DNA of 64,000 nucleotides from Lichina pygmaea (Eukaryota; Ascomycota; Lichinomycetes; Lichinales; Lichinaceae). Below the pieces are notes generated by a model that worked only from the letters and a program-made list of their open reading frames with translations, was not told where the DNA came from and did not search any database. The translations under genes and the position numbers were made by a program. Positions 56,876 through 64,000 of this stretch are shown piece by piece. How positions within the stretch are numbered: position 1 is the first letter of the stretch; each line of letters begins with the position of its first letter. The stretch lies in NCBI GenBank assembly GCA_963422465.1, contig OY730173.1, positions 3,472,001 through 3,536,000 of the forward strand, in the 5' to 3' direction.

Positions 56876-57194
56876 TGTGACGAGGCAATGGCAGAGCAGA
56901 ACTCGAGCCTAACTGATTCGGTAACCTTGACCTGACTTGGCTTGAGACTTGAGACTTGGATTGATGTACAAGACGAAAGACGAGGAAGGAAAAGAGAAAA
57001 GAAGAAGAGAAGAAGCTGGGGGAGCAGGAGAAGTTCTTATAGGCAGGGGATCAGGCAACGGCGGAGCAAACAGGCAAACAGTGCAGATGGGACTTCCCGG
57101 CAACGGCGGAGCATACAGGCAAACAGTGCAGATGGGACTTCCCGGCAAGGTGCGTGACTTGTGCCAGATATGCAACTGGGCCAGAACCGTGACA
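56876..57194 (-). repeat. LTR of element A (right, 5' LTR) with an internal duplication
   Basis: TGTGACGAGGC to AACCGTGACA, 319 bp. About 48 bp (ACGGCGGAGCAAACAGG... to GACTTCCCGGCA) is present twice in tandem, explaining the length difference from the left LTR. Confidence 0.88.
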
Positions 57195-58117
57195 GTATGT
57201 GCATGTCACACTAGGCATGCCCTATAGCAATAGTGTTTGAAAAATCAACAAAATTTAGTCTATTATTCACGAATAAGACTAAAGAGAATGATACAAGCTT
57301 AGAGAAAGCTTTCATATGAGTTATAGACTTAGCCAGTTATGTTCCTTATCAATAGGCTTTGATGGTAGGAAAAAGTGCGTAGTAACAGGTGCAAGAAAAG
57401 AAGACAGAAAAGTAAGTAAAAAAGATAGCTAATAGAGAAGTCAAGAAGTGATTAGAAGAAGAAAGACAAGTTCAGAAGGCTGAAAGGTCTATGAAAGGAT
57501 CTTTCCCACCAGCCCAAGAGGCTTCTCCCAACATTGGTGACAGCAACAAGGGGTGGGAAGATGACGAGGTCCTGACCATGTATTTACGTTATCACGTCAC
57601 AAAGAAGCTATCATACTCGGTATACTAGAATTCTGCTGCTCAATATCTTTCCTATCTATACTGCTCTATCTCATATCCAAATTTGAGATGATTCTGACTG
57701 CTGGTTGTCGAGTTATTTCCAAAATTGTCGAGGGGGTCCTCAGTGGGTTAAGTGAGTGTTGACTGATATCGAGCGTCACGTGATCGGGTACGGTACGGTA
57801 TAGGCTGCTGTACCCGGCCGCAACTCAGTCCCAGCTCCTAGTACGTAGAGCTCCTCCTTGGGTTCAAGAGCCTCTCTTCTACGTAGCCACACTGCTAGGA
57901 CACACACCCGAAAGGTGTAGCCAAGGATCCGCTAGGGCTCCACCCTCTCACACCATCCAACATAACAGTCTTGTCCTGATTCCACAACGTACCGTAGTGA
58001 GGTGTAGACCTCACACCTCTTGCACTCTCTCATAGATTTTGCCCTGTGACAATATACTGAATGGACACCACTTACTTCTAGAGGCAGGACTTCTATACGC
58101 TCCTGTATCAATATATC
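57195..58117. other. Degraded repeat flank and intergenic DNA
   Basis: AT-rich to about 57700 with a Lys/Arg-rich frame (NRCKKRRQKSK) that could be the tail of a pogo-like transposase; then normal DNA with CACGTGATC and GGTACGGTACGG near 57775-57800. Nothing certain. Confidence 0.3.
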
Positions 58118-60244
58118 ATGGATGACAGCCTCAAGGAGAATGTCGCGCTGTTAAAACCACTTGACCAGTATCCAGATACTGCGGGCAGGAATCCAGTTCC
58201 ACCTGCTGTTGAACACAGCCCGCAACCGAAGAGGAGCCTGAGCCTGAGGCACGAGCAAGCGATTGTGGGACACCTCGTCTTGCTGGCAGACTACACAGAC
58301 AATCTACTGGAAGTCTTTGCACTCTGCATTGAGGAGTGACCTGCAGGAGATGGCATGACTCTTCGCACGGCAATCAACACCAGTGATCGTGGATTGTTGC
58401 AGCAAGGTTTACGGATGATCGGAGCGGTACTGGAGAAAGTGGCGCAACAAGGTGCTTTGACCAGTGATCAGTTGTAACCCTGATGCAGTAGAGCTAACAT
58501 ACTCTCTTAAAGAGACATCACCCGCCAAGGCCGATGATGTTCTAGTCTGGGCTGTCATCTCCTGGAACCGTACCCGGCTTCTCGGCCGACTACGCTCTCA
58601 GCACGCCCCACCGTCAAGGAAGCTGTCAAGGAACGGTACGTATCGTACGCGACAGCCACCCATCCCACGGCTGGTCAAGTGCACCCGGCTACTTCAGAAC
58701 CGCGCTGGTCTCGCTATTTCCGAGTGGAAAATTTTCAGAGGCCTTGTCGACAAGCTCGATGGCGCGTACAAGGCCCGGGAGAGCTTGACGACGGCAAGAG
58801 CCCGTTCAACCACCAGTGATCCGGCCCTCAGAGAAATCTTGGAGACTGTGGGCAGGGTCGCCGGCCGTTGCGATCTCTCCGCCATGCTCTCCGATCTGCC
58901 CCTCAGTCCAGTCATCTTAAGTGCGGATGCGAAAGATGCTTTGGTGCGTCAACTGGGGAAGCTTGGCCGCTATCAGCCTGCTCGTTGTTACCTGCTCCAA
59001 GCTGCCAGAATGTTTTCCGCGTTTCGAAGCATCACAGTCGAGTTGGTTGACGCTGCGTCTTTGGCTCGGAGTGCGCCTGGGAAAGCAACCCCAACGTATT
59101 CAGTTTCCCATCAAGGACCCCAGACCCGTTCAATTCAGCTCAGCCAAGCCGAGCTTCGACGGATTAAAGCTCGCCTCGGTACAAGTCCAAAGGAACTCCG
59201 ACACATGCTCCAGCAGAAAAGCCGGAAAGAGAGACGCGTACATGCGGAGATCTACTTGGTCTTCTACTACGAGACTCATCCCGAGGCATCCGTTCGCCCG
59301 CGAGTGATCTGTTCCAGCAAGAGCGCCTGTTTTCTGTGCAACCTGTTTGCTCAAGTACACGGGTGCTTCTACCTGCCGAGGACGCACGGCAAGCTATACA
59401 CTCAATGGACCCTACCAACAATCACCAGCCCAAGCATCCCTCCCCACCGGCAGAATGAACCCAAGAGCATAATCGGTAACTTCAACAAGTCGATCGAGAG
59501 GAGAATCCGGCTGTGCCTGAAGGGGGGGGGTGGGTTGTTCGGCAGCACCCGGATGAGAGCTTCATCACCAGGATCTCTGTTAATTTTATCTCTTCGGTCC
59601 GATCTCTTGCTGATTCTACAAGATCTCTCGTGGCTTCCTTGTCGCCCGAAAAACACCGCATCCTCCCTCCGGCCGAAGAACACGGATCAACCGCACAGAT
59701 CCAGGAAGTGTCCTTGCCTATAACAGAGGTGGCAGCTCGAGAGGAATCCACTGAAAGACAAGTAGATCTTGTGGACCATGCTGCTGATTTCAAGTCTTTC
59801 TCTGTGGAAAATATAGTCGCATCACGCAAGAGTTCGCCATCGAGGACTTCCCAAGGAGAGCTAGACGTTGCCAAGTCCCCTCAACTCCGATCAGATGCTG
59901 GAAAGGCTCGATCGTCATCTTCTTCATCAAGTAGTCTCACAGAGTCTCTGAAAACCCTTGGATATCCGGATCACGCAGCGCTGGCTCGTTTGAGCGATCC
60001 CCAGGACGAAACCCCCAAGAACAACCCAGAGACCTTTGTTGATACAAGGGTGATCCCGTCGCCTGCGCCTGGCGCTTGCAGCCCTTCAATACACTCGGGA
60101 AACCCCTTCGGAAACCACACTCCCTCTGCCACATCCTCCACGACTAGTCTCCCAAGACAAGTCTCACAATCACTGGACATGACCGCAACTAAAGCTCTCG
60201 ACGAACCTTTTCCTACCACCTCAGAGAGGGGCGGCATGGTGTAG
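58118..60244 (+). pseudogene. Broken host gene, OTT_1508-like deaminase family, 3' end replaced by a SINE
   Basis: The recognisable core lies at about 59230-59420: VHAEIYLVFYYETHPEASVR, PRVICSSKSACFLCNLF and HGCFYLPRTHGKLY. The HAE and SACFLC (CxxC) motifs are those of the zinc-dependent cytidine-deaminase-like fold of the OTT_1508-like family, widespread and repeated in fungi. Upstream parts (58118-58480; 58480-59230) give the family's helical N-terminal region, including a typical LxxLRSQHAPP. Downstream (about 59520-60240) is a Ser/Pro-rich tail. The gene is in three reading-frame blocks, so about two or three interruptions or unrecognised introns. The tail runs into the SINE at 60228, which supplies its last codons and stop. 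Substrate in fungi is unknown. Confidence 0.7.
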
Positions 60245-60657
60245 CGGGAAGCTGGTGAGAGTTTCTCACTACGTGGCACCCATGACCCGGAACTAGTGGT
60301 GTCGGGCCTGGAGAACCTGACTAAACTAGTCGTCAGTTCGAATCTGACCTACCCCACCCTCTGCCACCAAAACCCCCGAGATTCATAGAACTTGTCTAAG
60401 ATGTACTCCTCGCAAGATGTATGAAAACCCTCAAGAAATAGCTCACCCAATATCTGTCAAGATCCACAAAACCCTTATTACTGTGGTTTTCCTATTTCCC
60501 CTACGGGGTTTGGGGTTTTCCCACAGTACGTACACTACAAACCACGGGGTGTACGGTAAATACGTGAGGTCCCCGAGTCAAGTCTACCAGAGACAAAAAT
60601 CCTTCAAGAAGTTCTGCATGGCTTAACAGCCGAATCAATGTAAGAATCAAATCAAAA
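60228..60657 (+). mobile_element. tRNA-derived SINE, copy 2
   Basis: 430 bp with a 13-bp target duplication ACCACCTCAGAGA (60215-60227 and 60658-60670). A-box-like sequence at 60240-60255, intact B-box AGTTCGAATCTGACC at 60335-60349, ending GTAAGAATCAAATCAAA. Differs from copy 1 at only a few percent of positions. It sits in the coding end of the deaminase-family gene; the target frame reopens after the second duplication copy and reaches a TAG at about 60720. Confidence 0.85.
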
Positions 60658-60670
60658 ACCACCTCAGAGA

Positions 60671-61918
60671 TACCTACTACAGGGTATCGAAACCCTTGCA
60701 CTGTTCTGTCTCCAGGAGGCTAGACCTTCCCGGTTTCTTCTCGAGCTCTACCTCTTCCTTCACCGACGACCACAACATCCTCCACAGAGGTATTACCCGT
60801 GCCCAACCCTCTATCGCTAGAAATTGACAATACACCTTGTTCCTAACATTGTGTGAACCGGCGGCCGGCCGGGGAATGAGTGTCTTCATTGATCTCTCTC
60901 TAACTAAGAATCTAGGAGCGACGACCAAGAAGGAGAAAACTCTGCACACCGTCACGTGCAGACAAACAATTTAGCCGTCACTCAGGGGGAGACTGATCTC
61001 TGAACCCCTGCAAATCCTCGGGCTATCGACTCCCTGTCGAGTCCCTGGTTGACACCAATATACAGTGAGAACTCTCTTCTCACGTGAACTTGGCTCTAGT
61101 AGCGAGCGAGGACTGGTCTTCTCACTCCTCCGGCTGACACATTGCCAACTGGCACCGCTTTCCTTCACGAACAACAGTACTTCGTAGATTGACGAGTTAC
61201 ACCAGTTACAATAAGCAGCTATGCATTGATTCTCCAGAGTAACCCGAGGTAGATTTTGTATGGAGGTGTACGCAGACTTTTGTCGTGCCACTGTACTACA
61301 TACGTACACTACGCACATCTAATGGTGTTCTGTACTGAGTACAAGTAAAGGGAGTATGGACGAAGCTTACTGATACCATTACCAGCACCAGATGAAGCCT
61401 TACAAGCAAACACAGCTCCGACATCCGGCAGAGTCGTGACTGAGATCTGTACTGCGGTAACTCTGCCGGCCAGACATCGCATTGACAAAGACACCCCATG
61501 ACTAACAATAGTACCTGTGCCTTGGAGGTGTGGTACTTCACTCCAAGGCCTGATATACAAGTACGTACTGTACAGTAGCTGGTGGCCGTCAAGAGTGTTT
61601 GCAGACACAGGCATGGTAGGCAAACGCAGCCCTGACGATGTCCCGACGGAGTTGCGGCCATGGCACATGGACTGTCAGGACACTTGCTAGGACTCGCCAC
61701 AGCAGGGTGCAGCCCTTGCTCTCTTTCCCGCCACACCACGGGTGGCAGCTCACTTGATCTGTATATAGACTCCTCGCTAGCTAGACTGATATTATCATCG
61801 CTTTTTTTACACACACATTTGGCCTATAGCCGTTTCAGCCATGACATAGACTGTATACTCTGACAGCAGCCGGGGGACCGGCTGTGCTTACTTATGTACA
61901 GGATCAGGCCGGCGCATT
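60671..61918. other. Intergenic, nothing recognised
   Basis: Includes a dispersed repeat copy at 61250-61292 and a T8 run near 61801. Open frames on the minus strand (61296-61814) look accidental. Confidence 0.35.
61250..61292 (+). repeat. Dispersed repeat, copy 3
   Basis: TTTTGTATGGAGGTGTACGC followed by AGACTTTTGTCGTGCCACTG; pairs with 28768-28810. Confidence 0.7.
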
Positions 61919-62580
61919 TCATCTGAACGCCCTCACAGGCTTGAACCAGCCGCCACTTCCGGCGCCACCGAGAAAGCCGGGGCGCTTTGCGAAGCTGTTA
62001 TAGAGGGCGCGGCCAACCTGGGTGACGATGGAGTTGCGAGAAGGGTCTTCCGGTGCTTCTTCCCCGTCGTGCAGTCGTTGTAGGTTGATTTGTTCGGATG
62101 GCGGTGGGATTTTGCCCTGTCGGACTAGCTCGCGGTAATGTAGGACGATCCCCATCGGTACGCCTTCTTGCTGGCAGTATGTCAAGCCTTCCCATACGCG
62201 TGCGAACAGCGCCACTTCTTCGGGACTCTTTGTTCACACCTAGAATCAGTACGAGGGTATTCGTTGGCACGCGCAAGACGCCCGGAGCAAGGGAGCGGTC
62301 CACGGGCATCTGCTCAGGTGGGAATCGAGAATTGAGAGATCAAGAACCGTATACGTACCAGCTCCTCCCCATCCGCATCCTGCTGAAGCGCTCGTCTCTG
62401 TGTGGGGATTAGTCGGGTGATGCCGTTCACAGAGCTTTGGTAAGGATCACGCACGGTGTTGGCGGAAAACGGCATCCCGTTGCCCTGCTTTACCGTCAAT
62501 CGGGGACTGTCCGCCAGCGAACATCTCAGTCTCGATCGAGATTCACCCACATCAACATAGTCCGCATCGTCAAATGGCAT
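61919..62580 (-). CDS. Hypothetical protein, multi-exon
   Basis: Minus strand from ATG 62580 (MPFDDADYVDVGESRSRL) to the stop at 61919. The first exon runs to about 62356 (QRRALQQDADGEEL), followed by a 49-nt intron with GTACGT donor and CTGAGCAG acceptor, then MPVDRSLAPGVLRVPTNTLV. The last part, SPEEVALFARVWEGLTYCQQ to KPVRAFR, is in another frame, so a further short intron (or a frameshift) lies near 62240. About 190-200 aa in all. The sequence looks genuinely coding, with balanced charged residues and conserved-looking helices, but I recognise no domain. No signal peptide or membrane span. Confidence 0.5.
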
Positions 62581-62727
62581 ATTCGCCTAAGCGGCAGCCT
62601 CATCAGCGGGCTTCGTAGGAGCATATCCAGTCCTTGGTCGACAAATTCACCCAAGCGTGTGTGCATTCCTGGAAGAGGTCTTCGCCGGACTTCTGTTCTA
62701 ACTCTGTGACGGATCAGAAGGCAAACC

Positions 62728-62988
62728 CTACAACGACCAAGCGGCCTCTGCTTCGGAGGCTAGCTCACCATTGACATCCGCTGTCCACATCCTCCACCCC
62801 TTGTACTTCCTGTGAACTATGAATGCTCCGCGGGCAAGGATGGCGCTGGCGATCCCGCCTCGCACAAGCCTGCCATTGCGGGCTTCGTTGTTTTTGGATG
62901 CTTGATTCGGGGCCCTTTCGTACTCATCAGGAGTGGCAAGCGCGATGGTTGCCAGAAGCCCAAGGGTAACCTTGTCGAGAAGCATCAT
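62728..62988 (-). CDS. Possible small secreted protein, 5' exon
   Basis: Starts MMLLDKVTLGLLATIALATP, a plausible signal peptide, followed by a basic mature part (NGRLVRGGIASAILARGAFI, HRKYKGWRMW). The frame stops at 62728, but a GTGAGC donor directly after GCGGATGTCAATG suggests splicing to an exon not identified. It lies 148 bp upstream of the hypothetical gene in the same direction and could even be its first exon. Confidence 0.4.
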   Translation of the reverse strand: MMLLDKVTLGLLATIALATPDEYERAPNQASKNNEARNGRLVRGGIASAILARGAFIVHRKYKGWRMWTADVNGELASEAEAAWSL

Positions 62989-63464
62989 CTTCTATCAAGC
63001 AGGAAACCTCGGAGGCGTCAAATTTTTAGTAGATCAGCCCGAAAGGCACATTTTGAGGACTCTCCTTGGTCCAATGGTTCAGTTCTCAGCAGCTGGAAGC
63101 TTTCGCCGCCTTACGAGCTCGGACTCGCAAAGACTGGACAGACGAACAGATTTCGTATGGCGTAACAAGCCAGTCAATGATCTTAGGCTGTATGGTAGAT
63201 GATCCGGCCGCCTAGCCGCACCTACGAGTACGAAGCTGGCTGACCGAAGCCATGTTTACGTATAGAAGTACTTCTGTACGGAGGGACGTACGTATGTCGG
63301 GTCGCAAAGTATTGCGAGGTTGGTGATAGTAGGAGTCTCACGACTTTTCGGCTAAATCATAGTATGTATGTACCCCTATAGTAGAAAGCTGAAATTCTCG
63401 ACCTCATCATACTCCACTCCACCACTTGTGCCACCTACAACATGCTGAAGTCAAAGTACTACAC

Positions 63465-63819
63465 TATTACCCGTGCCTTGGAGGTACTTCGTACCTCCCC
63501 TCCCCTCGCTAGCTTGGTCGGGACACCCTTACTCTGTAAGGGTGTCCGACAGCGCAACGGTGTGGACAGCGGAACAGTCCCACACAAAATTAAGCTGAAT
63601 TGGTGTCGACCATCTTCAAACCACTATAACTTCTCAACAACATGGTCAAATTATACACTAAGGCTGAGGATCATATCCAGGAAGCTCTTAGTTCTAATCT
63701 TCCTGACACAGAGTTCTTAATCCCAGAATAGCTAGCAGATTCAATGTTCCTGCACGATGTCTTGAAAGTCACCTCAAGGGAACTCCTTCTTGAAGTGGTA
63801 AGATTCTGGCCGACAGGAA
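63465..63819 (+). mobile_element. pogo-like DNA transposon relic, second copy
   Basis: Matches 41765-41990: CCCGTGCC...GGTACTTCGTACC, the hairpin at 63521-63547, ATCTTCAAACCACTATAA and CAAATTATACACT. A start MVKLYTKAEDHIQEALSSNL (about 63640) looks like the N terminus of a fungal pogo-type transposase; it stops within 30 codons. The 3' remainder was replaced by the LTR that starts at 63820. It keeps CpG sites that copy 1 has lost. Confidence 0.6.
63521..63547. repeat. Perfect hairpin in the pogo-like 5' region
   Basis: GGACACCCTTAC, loop TCT, GTAAGGGTGTCC. A 7-bp stem GAGGTAC/GTACCTC lies just before it (63481-63497). Confidence 0.9.
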
Positions 63820-64000
63820 TGTTACGACCCAGGAGGAACACGGTCTTTAAGAGAGCAGCAGACAGGATACTGATCAGAAGTACCAGACAGCACGACACGG
63901 GAGACAATCACGTGACTGTCAAGACTGACCAGGGGTTGCTCGACGCAGTGTGCATATACATCGAGCATGGCGAGCCCAACTCGACCAGCTTGACGTAGCG
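63820..64000 (+). repeat. Start of a third chromovirus-type LTR, running off the window
   Basis: TGTTACGACCCAGGAGG... shares its first 15 bp, the CACGTGACTGTC block and the CTCGACGCAG words with the element B LTR, but is otherwise diverged, so it is a related subfamily. Whether a whole element or a solo LTR follows cannot be seen. Confidence 0.6.

Larger units (their letters stand above)
44843..57194 (-). mobile_element. Outer Ty3/gypsy chromovirus fossil (element A), split by two later insertions
   Basis: Family: Ty3/gypsy (Metaviridae), chromovirus branch, minus strand. LTRs at 44843-45116 (3' LTR) and 56876-57194 (5' LTR). Parts, approximate: gag 56510-56820 and 49030-49495 (separated by the inserts), protease 48440-48770, reverse transcriptase 47460-48200 (YVDDILVYS), RNase H 47000-47330, integrase 45870-46400, chromodomain-like end 45290-45350. 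Without the SINE (49508-49934) and element B (49966-56507) it would be about 5.4 kb, normal for the family. It is broken, with roughly ten interruptions, and looks old. The flanks show no matching target-site duplication. Confidence 0.88.

Noticed and set aside
61296-61814. 172-codon minus-strand frame
   Set aside because: No domain, poor composition, internal overlap with another equally long frame.
1-64000. A biosynthetic or defence gene cluster
   Set aside because: Neighbouring genes are unrelated housekeeping functions, and the right end is transposon-derived; nothing points to one shared pathway.

Overview
The window reads as nuclear DNA of a filamentous ascomycete (Pezizomycotina, probably Sordariomycetes, perhaps Hypocreales). 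The genes have short introns of about 50-160 nt with GT...AG ends and CTGAC/CTAAC-type branch sites. The proteins resemble filamentous-ascomycete forms (Sym1, a Sso-type syntaxin, a CarO/LR-type rhodopsin, Pho89-like transporters). Intergenic DNA is littered with TACG-rich words such as GTACGTAC and TACGGAGTA. No tRNA, rRNA or CRISPR was recognised.

The left third (1-19.8 kb) is host genes at normal density. It starts with the 3' part of pyruvate carboxylase, followed by a malonyl-CoA-synthetase-like acyl-CoA ligase, eIF4E (-), Sym1/Mpv17 (-), a plasma-membrane-type syntaxin (-), ribosomal protein uS5/RPS2, a Ser/Thr/Pro-rich secreted protein, and a microbial-type rhodopsin (-) that keeps both carboxylates of a proton pump. 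I rebuilt the exon structures of most of these from splice sites and phase. The gene-poor gaps hold a two-copy MITE-like family (11.9-12.8 kb) and a 616-bp pogo/Fot1-type deletion derivative with TA target duplications (17.1-17.7 kb).

The middle (20-41.5 kb) is sparser. It holds two candidate small secreted proteins (-), a protein kinase gene broken by an in-frame TGA, a divergent unknown gene, the tail of a GMC oxidoreductase, an internally deleted Tad1-like LINE with a 15-bp target duplication, and a duplicated fragment of the 15-16.5 kb secreted-protein gene. Two diverged PHO4-family phosphate transporters lie head-to-tail on the minus strand (32.4-38.6 kb).

The right third (41.4-64 kb) is mostly a transposon graveyard. 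A pogo-like relic is followed by a CpG-starved, inverted second LINE copy. Then comes a nested stack: a Ty3/gypsy chromovirus fossil (minus strand, 44.8-57.2 kb) was invaded by a tRNA-derived SINE and by a second chromovirus fossil (plus strand, 50.0-56.5 kb, 5-bp target duplication). Beyond it lies a broken host gene of the OTT_1508-like deaminase family whose 3' end was cut by a second copy of the same SINE. After that come a hypothetical multi-exon gene, a small secreted-protein exon, another pogo-like relic, and the start of a third related LTR at the window edge.

Feature starts and ends are outer CDS limits; exon limits are given in the text. All family assignments are from reading the sequence, with no database search.
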